Origin: an uncultured Photobacterium sp.
Lineage (GTDB): Bacteria; Pseudomonadota; Gammaproteobacteria; Enterobacterales; Vibrionaceae
NCBI RefSeq assembly: GCF_947039875.1
Contig: NZ_CAMRAN010000006.1
Location: 1 to 64,000 of the forward strand
Length of the DNA stretch: 64,000 bases
Reading direction: 5' to 3'
Under the pieces are notes generated by a model. It searched no databases. It saw only the letters and a list, made by a program, of their open reading frames with translations, and was not told the origin of the DNA. The translations under genes were made by a program, and so were the position numbers. Below are positions 15,907-24,659 of the stretch, piece after piece. How positions within the stretch are numbered: the stretch's first letter is position 1; each line of letters begins with the position of its first letter.

Positions 15907-18255
15907 ATGGAAAAGGGATTTAATAAAACCAAAGTTGCGAGCATTATTGTGGGTTTTTTATTGGCAAGCACTGCGGCTCAAGTGCAGGCTGCCCCTAGTC
16001 ATAATAAAAACGTGATTGGTTATTTAACGCAATGGGAAGCATGGAAAGGCACTAATGCTGGTTTTTCAGTGAAAGGTGAAGCGACCCATTTAAACGTAGA
16101 TATGGATATCTATTCAATTCTTAACTTCTCATTTTTTGGGGTTGCGGAAGACGGAACGTTACACAGTGGTGATTTACGTAATAAGCAAATTTATAAGCCA
16201 GGTAGTGTCCAAGAGCCGGGGCCATTATTGCATCCTGATGTCTATTCAAGCTGGGATTTCCATATTTTGTGGGGCGAATTGGAATATATCCATCAATTCC
16301 CTGTTGATGAACCATGGGATGCTGAAAATGCTGAAAAAGTAAAAGCTCAAGGTTTTGTTAAAAGTGGTAATGGTTGGCTTCATACACCAACAGGCATTGA
16401 AGGTAATATGCCGATTCCTCTTAAAAAAGAAGGGGGTGCACCGGGTCTGATTGATCTTGCTAACCAAAAGGGCGTTAAGGTCATGGCGTCATTAGGGGGG
16501 TGGAGCATGTCTAAGCACTTCCCTGAAATGGCTGCTGATCCTGTTAAAAAAGCGCGCTTCCTGAAAGACTTAGATAAATTAATGGCACTAGGTTTCCATG
16601 GTATTGATATTGACTGGGAATATCCAGGGTTTGGTGGCATGAATTTCGCGGGTGATCCTACGGATTTCGCTAATTTTGAACAATTAATGGAAGATATTCG
16701 TAAGCGTATTGGTCCTGATAAATTATTGACTGCCGCATTCTCGGCATCAACCGCTAAGCTTGAAGGTTTTAACTGGCCACGTCTGGTTAAATCAATGGAT
16801 TATTTCAATATGATGACCTATGACCTTAACGGCGCATGGTCAAATGTCACGGGTCATAATGCACCATTGTATCCATACCCAGAAGAAGAATATGCAGGAT
16901 TAGATTTAGAAACCCTACGTATTTGGATGGCAGAGCAAGGCATTCCATCAGAAAAAATCAACTTTGGGGCTGCGTTTTATGGTCGTGGGGTTCAGACCAC
17001 AGAAGCTGAAGCCTATTTAGGCGCACCAACGGATAAGCGTATTTATAATATGTCGGTTGATGGGCCATTATTAACGGCAGTTGATGTTGATAACTGGAAA
17101 GAATTTGAAGGTTCACCAAATTATAACTATATCGTTAAAACTTCTGGCTGGGAGCATAAGTGGGATGCGAATGCGGAAGTGCCTTATGCAGTTAAAGGTA
17201 AATACTTCTTAAGTTATGATGATGTTCCTTCGATAAAGAAAAAAGCACAATACATTGTTGATAATGATTTAGGTGGTGTGATTGTGTGGCAAGTACACGG
17301 TGATATTCAATGTGAAGGCACCTTTATCAATCATGGTACTAAGTTAAAAGAGTGTACTAAGCTTAGTTCTCCATTAGCTGAAGCTATCGATGATGTTTTT
17401 AGCGCCAATACCACACCTAATGCAGCACCTGAATTAACCATACCAAATGCACAAGCCGTAATGTCTGGCGAGACTATCAGCTTTAGTGTGTCAGCAACCG
17501 ATACCGATGGTGATCGTCTAAACTTTAGTTCAACCGAAGCGCAAGTGACTGATAACGGCGATGGTACCGCAACCGTGACTTATACGGCACCAAATACTGC
17601 GACTGATATCGTGACATCGGTAGCGGTTAAAGTGACCGATGGTCGTAAGAGTGCAACGAAATCTGTTGTCATTAATGTGAAAGGTTCTGGTGTTGTTGAA
17701 AATACAGCGCCTGAATTAACGGCACCAGCAACGGTTGATGTCAAAAGTGGTCAGAATGTTGTTATTACAGTAACAGCGACAGATGCTGACGGTGATACGC
17801 TTACTTATTCTGCATCAACAGGACAAGTTTCTGTTACTGAAACTGGTGCAAAAATTACTGTCACTGCGCCAACTGTAACAACAGATACGATCGTTAATGT
17901 CGTGATTACTGTCTCTGATGGCAAAGCCTCGACTCAACAAACGGTGGTTGTTAATGTAACTGCGGATGGTGGTGCTGTTGGTGATACGTGGAATGCCGAT
18001 ACTATTTATAACAGTGGCGATACCGTGGTTTATAAAGGTATTACATATACGGCACAATGGTGGACCAAAGGTGAAACCCCTGGAACATCCTCTGTATGGG
18101 TAGATGAGGATACTGGCGAAGTTGGTGGGTGGTCAGCATCTAAAACGTATAATGGTGGTGATGAAGCGCTTTTTGACGGAAATAATTACCAAGCCAAATG
18201 GTGGACAAAAGGTGATACCCCCGGCAATACTAATGGCCCTTGGGAACGTATCTAA
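15907..18255 (+). CDS. Secreted GH18 chitinase with two Ig-like and two chitin-binding domains
   Basis: A 782-residue exported endochitinase. The start at 15907 has GGAG eight bases upstream and gives a clean signal peptide ending near VQA-AP. The GH18 barrel spans about residues 35-495. Its active-site strand reads GFHGIDIDWE with the proton donor Glu238; the first position of the DxxDxDxE signature is His rather than Asp. Two cadherin/Ig-like repeats follow (about 505-690, each with APELT and TDxDGDxL). Two CBM5/12 modules end the protein, each with an A(Q/K)WWTKG(E/D)TPG signature. It degrades chitin outside the cell, giving oligosaccharides for uptake. Confidence 0.95.
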   Translation: MEKGFNKTKVASIIVGFLLASTAAQVQAAPSHNKNVIGYLTQWEAWKGTNAGFSVKGEATHLNVDMDIYSILNFSFFGVAEDGTLHSGDLRNKQIYKPGSVQEPGPLLHPDVYSSWDFHILWGELEYIHQFPVDEPWDAENAEKVKAQGFVKSGNGWLHTPTGIEGNMPIPLKKEGGAPGLIDLANQKGVKVMASLGGWSMSKHFPEMAADPVKKARFLKDLDKLMALGFHGIDIDWEYPGFGGMNFAGDPTDFANFEQLMEDIRKRIGPDKLLTAAFSASTAKLEGFNWPRLVKSMDYFNMMTYDLNGAWSNVTGHNAPLYPYPEEEYAGLDLETLRIWMAEQGIPSEKINFGAAFYGRGVQTTEAEAYLGAPTDKRIYNMSVDGPLLTAVDVDNWKEFEGSPNYNYIVKTSGWEHKWDANAEVPYAVKGKYFLSYDDVPSIKKKAQYIVDNDLGGVIVWQVHGDIQCEGTFINHGTKLKECTKLSSPLAEAIDDVFSANTTPNAAPELTIPNAQAVMSGETISFSVSATDTDGDRLNFSSTEAQVTDNGDGTATVTYTAPNTATDIVTSVAVKVTDGRKSATKSVVINVKGSGVVENTAPELTAPATVDVKSGQNVVITVTATDADGDTLTYSASTGQVSVTETGAKITVTAPTVTTDTIVNVVITVSDGKASTQQTVVVNVTADGGAVGDTWNADTIYNSGDTVVYKGITYTAQWWTKGETPGTSSVWVDEDTGEVGGWSASKTYNGGDEALFDGNNYQAKWWTKGDTPGNTNGPWERI

Positions 18256-18285
18256 CCTTATTCGTTACTGTAAATAAGAGATAAT

Positions 18286-18334
18286 AAAAAACCCCGAATA
18301 GTTATTTATCATTATAATAACTAACGGGGTTTTC
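18286..18334. terminator. Bidirectional terminator between chitinase and dcuC
   Basis: AAAACCCCG and CGGGGTTTT form the base, TAGTTATT and AATAACTA the upper stem. Both flanks are A- or T-rich, fitting the convergent genes. Confidence 0.93.
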
Positions 18335-18352
18335 TTTATTTTATTGCTTGTA

Positions 18353-19708
18353 TTACAAGCCTATAATTAGTGACATTGCCGTTGAAACAATTAATGCACC
18401 AACCATTGGAATTGCGGTGCGTTTAACGAGTTCAAATGGTGATACATCAGCGACGCCAGCCACTGCGACAATTGCACCAGTGATTGGCGACATTGAACGT
18501 GCGATACCTGAGGCTAATTGCATCGGCATTAACATAACAACCGCGTTAATCCCGACTTTATTGGCAATATCTGGCACCATGGCTGCAAATGAGAAGAATG
18601 GTGCATTACCTGAACCCATTAAGATAGCGGCAAAGGTAATAATAATAACCATCAGAATAATCATTATTGCAGGAGATAATGAAGCATTAATCGCGAAATT
18701 AATTACAGTATCTAGCAATCCAATCACTTTCATACCATGTGCAAACACTTGACCTGCAATAACCAGTGTTACAACACGTGCAAATTGTTTACCCATGCTG
18801 TCGAAATAAACCAAAATATCTTTAAAGATAGGTTTTGCACCGTGACGAACACTTTCACACACCATTGCGACCGCAATTGAAATAAACATTGCAGTTACCA
18901 CATCTATTTTTACTGATGCAATCGCCATTGGGCTAAAGATCATAATTAATGCTAACGGAATAATTGGCAGTAATGCATACCATGCTGGTGGTGCAACGTG
19001 ATCATCTTGTGCTTGAAGTTCTACTTCATCAGTAGCTATTGCGCGACGATCAAACCATTGTTGAACAAAGAAATGCAGCGTTGCAATAGTTATCATTGTG
19101 GCAATGGCAACAGGTAGCTGGTAAGTAATAAAATATTCTGTTACCGGAATATCAGCAGTACGCGCCGCTAAATTTACGTTACCTGAGGCTGGACCTAAAT
19201 CTAAACAAGCGGCGGTTGCAATAACGGCAACGGCAGACATTTTGCTCACGCCAAGGCGCACTAAAATAGGGTATAGAGTAACCATTAACAATAAGCCAAG
19301 GCCTGATGCGCTTGGAATAAAGATATTAAGGATCTGACCCATGATATAACCTAGAGCCATAACAAGATAAGGTGCTTTGAAGTAGCCTAATGGCTTAATG
19401 GCGATATTGACCAAGGCACGTGAAGCGCCAATATGATCCATATATTTAGCAAAACCGCCCACTGCCATGATAATAAGACCTAGTGTTCCCACTGTTTTGG
19501 CTGTGGTATTTTTTAGGAATGTAAAAATATCAAGCCATTGATTGCCGCTTGAAATGTTTTCAGGTAGTGGTGTGCCAGTACTAAAAAGAATAGCCGCAGC
19601 CATCATTATAATACCGCCAAGCAGTAATGTTGTTTGTGGGTTGTACTTCTTGTAAATCAGTAAGCCTACAAGGAATATAACAATAAGGCTAAATAGTGTC
19701 ACCATCAT
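18353..19708 (-). CDS. dcuC: DcuC-family anaerobic C4-dicarboxylate transporter
   Basis: An inner-membrane carrier with about a dozen hydrophobic segments, fitting DcuC, which exports succinate and exchanges it for fumarate during anaerobic growth. Family landmarks include FIPSASGLGLLLMVTLYPIL, CLDLGPASGNVNLAA and GSGNAPFFSFAAMVPDIA. The 451 residues match family length. Two ATGs in tandem sit after GGAG; the second has the better spacing. A LacI-family operator lies about 55 bases upstream, which is unexpected for a purely FNR-type promoter. Substrate preference within C4-dicarboxylates is not certain. Confidence 0.88.
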   Translation of the reverse strand: MMVTLFSLIVIFLVGLLIYKKYNPQTTLLLGGIIMMAAAILFSTGTPLPENISSGNQWLDIFTFLKNTTAKTVGTLGLIIMAVGGFAKYMDHIGASRALVNIAIKPLGYFKAPYLVMALGYIMGQILNIFIPSASGLGLLLMVTLYPILVRLGVSKMSAVAVIATAACLDLGPASGNVNLAARTADIPVTEYFITYQLPVAIATMITIATLHFFVQQWFDRRAIATDEVELQAQDDHVAPPAWYALLPIIPLALIMIFSPMAIASVKIDVVTAMFISIAVAMVCESVRHGAKPIFKDILVYFDSMGKQFARVVTLVIAGQVFAHGMKVIGLLDTVINFAINASLSPAIMIILMVIIITFAAILMGSGNAPFFSFAAMVPDIANKVGINAVVMLMPMQLASGIARSMSPITGAIVAVAGVADVSPFELVKRTAIPMVGALIVSTAMSLIIGL

Positions 19709-20070
19709 CTATCTCCATATTGGAAAGCGTCCATTTAATATGGTGAAAGATAATAGAAGATTGAAAACGTTTTCACGATGAGAATTAATTCAAATTAGAG
19801 GCAAATTAGTGTAACTATGATTGCGGTCAAATAAATAACATTATCAATACCAAGTGCATAAAATGAACAAAACAAATATTCATATTAAGATTAACAATAA
19901 TTAAACATTAAATGGCTAATGACTAAATTTAGTCCCAACTTCTATTATTCTTAAAAGGAATTACAAATGAAGAATTGGCGTTGTAAAGTATAATGATGCG
20001 GTATATTTGTGGTTGTATGCTATTTTATTTTTCACATTTAACATTCTATTTACTGTGCTTTATTGTGTCG
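19709..20070. other. Spacer between dcuC and the NifW-like gene
   Basis: It contains the dcuC promoter with a LacI-type palindrome (19762-19775). The rest is AT-rich and shows no frame I can support. Confidence 0.4.
19762..19775. promoter_or_regulatory. LacI/GalR-family operator upstream of dcuC
   Basis: TGAAAACGTTTTCA is a perfect 14-bp palindrome with the central CG step typical of LacI-family operators. It lies 54 bases before the dcuC start. Which regulator binds it is unknown. Confidence 0.6.
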
Positions 20071-20346
20071 TTACCGTCTTTGGCAACTAGTACACCCTCG
20101 ACAAGCTTGTCTTGTTGTTTTATCTAATAGTGATCGTTGTACTCGACAATAAGCATTTTTTAATGCTCTACGTGCAGCAAACCAGTCTTCGGGTTTTTCT
20201 AATATTAAATAGCCGTTAAATCGCTTAAGTAATTGGGCACGGTTAGCATGAATAAATTGGCTATCATAACCGATATCAAAGTAATCAAGTGCTTGTTCTA
20301 TTGTAGAAAAGCTTTTGATGGTTGTTAGAATATTGGGTTTATTCAT
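20071..20346 (-). CDS. NifW-family protein
   Basis: A 91-residue protein whose core, ALDYFDIGYDSQFIHANRAQLLKRFNGYL, matches the shape of NifW, the nitrogenase-stabilising/protective protein, in spacing of the FF/YF, N-R and LKRF positions. The C-terminus is basic and ends RGCTSCQRR with a CxxC pair, plus an earlier Cys four residues upstream. No nif genes lie in the window, so a role in nitrogen fixation is unlikely; homologues in non-fixing marine bacteria presumably do something else. It is monocistronic. The assignment comes from remembered family sequences and is moderate. Confidence 0.6.
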   Translation of the reverse strand: MNKPNILTTIKSFSTIEQALDYFDIGYDSQFIHANRAQLLKRFNGYLILEKPEDWFAARRALKNAYCRVQRSLLDKTTRQACRGCTSCQRR

Positions 20347-20507
20347 GTGATGATGGGTTCTATTTAGGAGGGATAAACATAAGATAGCAATATTTTTTTA
20401 TGCTTGATGTGGTATTTATTTTATGCGTATTACAGTAAAGAGTCATAAATAATGATCAAGCAAGTCATGGCGGATACTACCGCCATGGACTTTATTCAAA
20501 TTGTAGA

Positions 20508-21287
20508 TTATGCCGCTTGTGGTTGAAGATAACCTAACCATGCTGTTTGGTAAAGTTGATGCGACTGTTGACGTAGTTGATTAATTTGCGCCGTTTCAAA
20601 CTCAGATAATGAGCGCTGTTGTTGCTGTGCTAAACGCTCTATATGTTGAATTTTTTCATATAAGTCGTGTTCTGGGCCATTTTTAATAGTCGAAATTTGA
20701 TCTAAGTGCAGCTGAATCTCAGTGATAATTTGACTATGGGGTAAGCGGACTAACACGTTTAAGTCACGGTAGCCTGATGGAGTTGGGTTTTTAAAACGGT
20801 TCTTTACGCTGACAATTGTCGCTTCTTTTGCTAGTAGTTCATAAGCTTGTACTAGTGCTGGAATGTTTCGAGCAACAATAGAACCACGTGCAATATCAGT
20901 GATTTTATCTGTTTCACCTTGCAATTCAGTTGCAATTTTTTGTTGTGAACGTTGTGCTGATTTAATATTTGGAATAACAATATCGGTGGTTGATGCCAAG
21001 CTAACATTTTGTAATAGTGTTTGTAATTCTGCTTGTGCGTCAGTTGATGCTAAATAAAGATCATCAAAATTATTAAAAGGTTGGCGCAGATTATCATCTC
21101 GCCATGATTGAATACTGTATAAGCCACTCAAGTCACGTTGAAAAGCTTTACGGCTAGCTTGCGTCTGACGTGTTTGTGATTGATCATGTGTGTTAAAAGC
21201 GGGAGCGATCGCTGGTGCTGCTACAACGGTGCGGCTGAGCATACAAAAAAGAACAAAACTTGTACGTAAAACAGATTTTATGTTCAT
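20508..21287 (-). CDS. relV: Small alarmone synthetase RelV
   Basis: A 259-residue protein with a RelA/SpoT synthetase fold, making (p)ppGpp from ATP and GTP or GDP. The start at 21287 has AGGAG seven bases upstream. Residues reported as essential in Vibrio cholerae RelV (K107, D129, R132, L150, E188, from memory) appear at K109, D131, R134, L152 and E190, a constant shift of two. Key motifs are ITDIARGSIV, RFKNPTPSGYRDLNV and ITEIQLHL. The N-terminus (about 24 residues, ending TVVAAPA) looks like a secretory signal peptide, which is odd for a cytoplasmic enzyme. A 20-bp palindrome lies just upstream. Confidence 0.85.
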   Translation of the reverse strand: MNIKSVLRTSFVLFCMLSRTVVAAPAIAPAFNTHDQSQTRQTQASRKAFQRDLSGLYSIQSWRDDNLRQPFNNFDDLYLASTDAQAELQTLLQNVSLASTTDIVIPNIKSAQRSQQKIATELQGETDKITDIARGSIVARNIPALVQAYELLAKEATIVSVKNRFKNPTPSGYRDLNVLVRLPHSQIITEIQLHLDQISTIKNGPEHDLYEKIQHIERLAQQQQRSLSEFETAQINQLRQQSHQLYQTAWLGYLQPQAA

Positions 21288-21301
21288 TAAACAACTCCTA
21301 A

Positions 21302-21321
21302 AATATTGCAGGTGCAATATT
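21302..21321. promoter_or_regulatory. Palindrome in the relV 5' region
   Basis: AATATTGCA, two bases, then TGCAATATT form a perfect inverted repeat 15 bases before the relV start codon, touching the AGGAG ribosome site region. The short centre favours a dimeric DNA-binding regulator over an RNA hairpin. Confidence 0.5.
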
Positions 21322-21692
21322 GAAACATACTAAACGGGTAGAACTAAAAGGTGGTATGTCGGTTGTAATGTGTCATCTGTTTACATAGTAGTAACTTTAC
21401 CTTGAATGAAAGTTGAATACTGTGCTGATATTCATACTTTTGAATTATTTATTACACTTTATTTACATTATTCATATGTATAGCGCGTTATCAGGGGGCA
21501 CTCGCTTGCTTTTATATATCATGTAATTTTTTCATAAATGATGTTATTAAATAGAGGTAAAATACGACATAGTAACAAGATAACTAGCAATATTTAGTGT
21601 AAGGCATTAATTGAGTAAGTCGATTTAACGTAGTTATCATGTGGTTTGTGTTTAATAAGTGTTGTACTTAATGGCGTATTTTTTAAGGAAAA
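21322..21692. other. Divergent spacer between relV and the zinc-ribbon protein gene
   Basis: AT-rich sequence with promoters for both directions and no credible small gene. Confidence 0.35.
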
Positions 21693-22025
21693 ATGATGCA
21701 GGAAAATTTATTAATTGGTTTCGTTGTTATTTGGCTAGGTTTAACAGTAGGAAGTGTGATGTTATTCCAGCGCGGTAATAATGTAGCGAAAAAGCGCCGT
21801 TTATGGCCAATTTATACCGTGTTTAGTAATGTTGTGATTGGTGGTTTTATTATTTTTATGCAACCACCTGTAGCGTGGATGATTTCGATATTGATCCTAT
21901 TAGTTCCTGTAACCTTACTTACTATCCGTTCAACAAAGTTTTGTGGCAGTTGTGGTCAGGCGAGCCGTTCTCCCTTTTTTATGAAACCGCCACAAACGTG
22001 TAGTCATTGTAAAAAGCCACTATAA
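21693..22025 (+). CDS. Membrane protein with a C-terminal zinc ribbon
   Basis: The 110-residue product has three hydrophobic segments (residues about 5-25, 40-57 and 60-77) and then a soluble tail with CGSCGQ and CSHCKKPL, a four-Cys zinc ribbon. AAGGAAAA precedes two adjacent ATG codons. The tail probably faces the cytoplasm. It is monocistronic and shares a terminator with the convergent hopJ-like gene. I do not recognise a named family; small membrane zinc-ribbon proteins are common and mostly uncharacterised. Confidence 0.65.
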   Translation: MMQENLLIGFVVIWLGLTVGSVMLFQRGNNVAKKRRLWPIYTVFSNVVIGGFIIFMQPPVAWMISILILLVPVTLLTIRSTKFCGSCGQASRSPFFMKPPQTCSHCKKPL

Positions 22026-22043
22026 TTTATATGACAACATGAT

Positions 22044-22078
22044 AAAAACCACTGAAAAATATCAAGCAGTGGTTTTTT
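22044..22078. terminator. Bidirectional terminator
   Basis: AAAACCACTG pairs with CAGTGGTTTT across a 12-base loop, with T residues following on both strands. Confidence 0.9.
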
Positions 22079-22436
22079 GTACTTCTTTTTTAATTGTCAG
22101 TGGAAATACCTCAAAATGAATACCGTCAAGGCCTGAGACCATAAACTGACGAATATTTTGGTGATCATTATTTTGTGGGTATTTAAGGACGTCATCACGA
22201 TAAAATTTGCCAAAACAGGCTAACGTTTCAGATTTAGACAGGCAATGTAAATGTGCAAATGCAAATATTTTACATGAACCTTCATTCGTCCCTACAAGAT
22301 TAATCATTGCATTATTTGTAGTACCATTAATAAATTGAGTTGGCTGATAATGATAATTATCATTAATGGTTGCTATAATTTCTTGAAAATTAATGTTATT
22401 TGGCGTGTTTTTGATTTTTTCAATGAGCGTATCCAT
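22062..22436 (-). CDS. HopJ-type family protein
   Basis: A 124-residue soluble protein of the HopJ type III effector family, named after a Pseudomonas syringae effector but widespread in bacteria without a matching secretion role. The family hallmark GSCKIFAFAHLHCLSKSETLACFGKFYRDDVL is present (about residues 53-85), followed by DHQNIRQFM and GLDGIHFE. No signal peptide or type III signal is evident. Its 3' end overlaps the shared terminator. The DUF2750 gene behind it has its own terminator, so the two are probably separate units. Function unknown. Confidence 0.88.
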   Translation of the reverse strand: MDTLIEKIKNTPNNINFQEIIATINDNYHYQPTQFINGTTNNAMINLVGTNEGSCKIFAFAHLHCLSKSETLACFGKFYRDDVLKYPQNNDHQNIRQFMVSGLDGIHFEVFPLTIKKEVQKTTA

Positions 22437-22468
22437 AATGTTCCATCGATGGGTAAATGTATAAAAAG

Positions 22469-22491
22469 AAGGCTAGCGTCATGCCAGCCTT
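22469..22491 (-). terminator. Terminator of the first DUF2750 gene
   Basis: AAGGCTGGC and GCTAGCCTT form a nine-base stem with one mismatch and a five-base loop on the minus strand, followed by CTTTTT-like sequence. Confidence 0.78.
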
Positions 22492-22508
22492 GATAGAAAA
22501 GGTTGCAG

Positions 22509-22901
22509 TTAGCGACGTTTGTTCGCTAATGTTTTTAATTCGTAATCCAGTTCGTCTGGGTAAATAACAAGGCCTTCTTGTTCTGGGATAGGGAAGACAA
22601 CAAGTGCAAGTTCATCATCTTCTAAGCCATGAGTCCAACGGCTATGCCATTTATTTAATGAAATGGCTTCTGCTTTACATGTTTCCCATTCACCTGTTGC
22701 CCATGCTTCTGCAAATTCTTTATTTGGCCAAACAGGAACGCAATCTTCATCATCGGTATTGAGCATAACGCATCCATGCTCATCGATAAGAATCCAGATT
22801 TCACGGTTAGTAACGACTTCTTTTAGTAAGTGTTTGTAACGTTTTTCTGCATCAAAACTTTGAATTGTTTCGATCATTGCTGCATCTAGTGGGGTAGACA
22901 T
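22509..22901 (-). CDS. DUF2750 protein, copy 1
   Basis: A 130-residue acidic soluble protein. It has the family pattern: EIWILIDEHGCVMLNTDDEDCVPVWPNKEFAEAWATGEW followed by an acidic strand-rich end (DDELALVVFPIPEQEGLVIYPDEL). The second member lies at 34069-34422, so the genome carries at least two. DUF2750 proteins have no known function. Length and motif match make the assignment good. No ribosome site stands out beyond AGGACGACA upstream of the ATG. Confidence 0.85.
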   Translation of the reverse strand: MSTPLDAAMIETIQSFDAEKRYKHLLKEVVTNREIWILIDEHGCVMLNTDDEDCVPVWPNKEFAEAWATGEWETCKAEAISLNKWHSRWTHGLEDDELALVVFPIPEQEGLVIYPDELDYELKTLANKRR

Positions 22902-23312
22902 ATTGTCGTCCTATTTTTTCACATTATTATTTTAAGTAAGGATAAAACAAAAGAGGAGTAACGTCTTGTGTTATCCATGCTTTTTCTGTATTTGTAGAGT
23001 GTTAGCTTATTTGGTTAATGCCTAAATTGTTATATTTTCATGAGTGTTTAAATGTACAAATAAAACAATAAAGTACATTATATTCTGTTTTTGTTTTTTA
23101 TTAAGATAAAAAAATCATATGAATAATTTTTCCATATATTTTCATTAATTGAATGAAATATAACAACTATATTAGTGTTTATATTATTAATAATTCAAAC
23201 TTGGTATATTTTTATTGTCATTCTTAAGGTTGATACAATGCAAAATACACTGATCTTACCTATATTTTTTAATATAAATTGAACATGGCTATTTTCTAAA
23301 AAGGTGACTCTA
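22902..23312. other. AT-rich promoter region of vpsR
   Basis: This 400-base stretch is extremely AT-rich and contains no supported gene. It separates the divergent DUF2750 gene and vpsR and could bind nucleoid proteins such as H-NS, by analogy with other vps promoters. The ribosome site AAGGTG lies six bases before the ATG at 23313. Confidence 0.35.
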
Positions 23313-24659
23313 ATGGTAGCTATAAATGATAAAAAAAAGAGTAATGGACGTCTTGTTGCCATGGGGTGTACTTATGAACCTTGGATTGCACTATTAGAAC
23401 AAGCCGGATGGAAAACACATTGTTGCTATGATTTGCGAACCGCTGATGTAATATTAAAAGAATATAGTCCGTGTGTATGTATAGTTGATTTAAGTAATAA
23501 TGACTTTAGTTTAAATAGTATTTCTCAACGAGCGAATAAAACTAAGCATGTAAAGTGGATCGCTATTATAAAAAAAGAGCAATTAAAAATTGATGCTATT
23601 TGCCAATTTATAAATAACTTCTGTGTCGACTTCTTCTCTACACCGATCCCGTCAAGCCAGTTATTAGATACGGCTGGGCATCAGCTGGGAATGCTGGAAA
23701 TTGAATCAACATCTTGGGTTGATGTAAATCATCAATGTGAAGTTGGGTTATATGGTGAATCCAAATCGATTAAGCATTTGAGAGATATGGTAAAACGTGT
23801 ATCGATGACGGATGTTAATATTTTACTCAGTGGTGAGCAAGGGGTTGGCAAAGCACTGATAGCGAAAACAATCCATAATTTAAGTAAACGACGTAATGAT
23901 GACTTTACGATTATTAATTGCTCTTCATTATCAGATAGTGACCAACGCACACATTTTTTAGATCCTCAGCAAGACATGAATTTTAGCGGTACTATCAAAA
24001 GCGGCACCGTTTTATTCAATGGTGTAGAAGAGCTTTCTAAACCATTACAATTGAAGTTACGTAATTATTTACAACAACCAGAAAATGAAAAATTAAATGA
24101 TCAAAGATATTTTGATGTACGTATTATTACATCATCAAGTGTTGACTTAGAACAAGCAGTAAAAAATGGGACATTCAATAAAGAACTTTATTATCGATTG
24201 AATGTTTTTCATGTGGCAGTACCCACATTGAGAGAACGCGGTGCAGATATTATTTTATTAGCTGAATATTATTTAAAAAAATTTTCTACAGAATACAGCA
24301 CGCGGGCAATGCATTATAGTGAAGATGCAAAACAATTATTACTAAGGTATAACTGGCCTGGTAATGTCCGCGAGTTAATTAATCAAGTAAAACGGGTTTC
24401 ATTATTAAATGACAGTAATGAAGTTAACCTTGAACATTTTGATTTACCTAAGAAAATAAACTCTAAACTAAGTTTACGAACCATAAAAGATGAAGCTGAA
24501 AAAGATGTATTAGTAACGATGCTCGAAACTCATAAAGGACAGGTTGCATCTGCTGCAAAAGATTTGGGTGTATCACGGGCGACGATGTATCGTCTTCTTA
24601 ATAAGCATAATATTATTCCTGATGTACGTTACTACAATGACGGTTATGCTGCTGAGTAA
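23313..24659 (+). CDS. vpsR: VpsR-type cyclic-di-GMP-responsive regulator
   Basis: A 448-residue regulator related to Vibrio cholerae VpsR, the master activator of exopolysaccharide and biofilm genes. The N-terminal receiver-like domain keeps the phosphorylation-type Asp59 (IVDLSNNDF), and the GCTYEPWIALLEQAGW, ICQFINNFCVDFFSTPIP and HQLGMLE blocks match VpsR. The AAA+ core has a variant Walker A (GEQGVGKALIA) and no GAFTGA loop (it reads NFSGTIKSG), so it should act with sigma-70 RNA polymerase. The Fis-type helix-turn-helix GQVASAAKDLGVSRATMYRLLNKH ends the protein. I chose 23313 because AAGGTG precedes it. Cyclic-di-GMP binding is known for the family, inferred here. Confidence 0.88.
   Translation: MVAINDKKKSNGRLVAMGCTYEPWIALLEQAGWKTHCCYDLRTADVILKEYSPCVCIVDLSNNDFSLNSISQRANKTKHVKWIAIIKKEQLKIDAICQFINNFCVDFFSTPIPSSQLLDTAGHQLGMLEIESTSWVDVNHQCEVGLYGESKSIKHLRDMVKRVSMTDVNILLSGEQGVGKALIAKTIHNLSKRRNDDFTIINCSSLSDSDQRTHFLDPQQDMNFSGTIKSGTVLFNGVEELSKPLQLKLRNYLQQPENEKLNDQRYFDVRIITSSSVDLEQAVKNGTFNKELYYRLNVFHVAVPTLRERGADIILLAEYYLKKFSTEYSTRAMHYSEDAKQLLLRYNWPGNVRELINQVKRVSLLNDSNEVNLEHFDLPKKINSKLSLRTIKDEAEKDVLVTMLETHKGQVASAAKDLGVSRATMYRLLNKHNIIPDVRYYNDGYAAE

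Noticed and set aside
20071-20346. NifW-like gene taken as evidence of nitrogen fixation
   Set aside because: No other nif gene is in the window and NifW-type proteins occur in non-fixers.
22062-22436. HopJ-like protein as a type III secretion effector
   Set aside because: The family is widespread in bacteria without matching secretion genes, and no secretion locus or signal is seen here.
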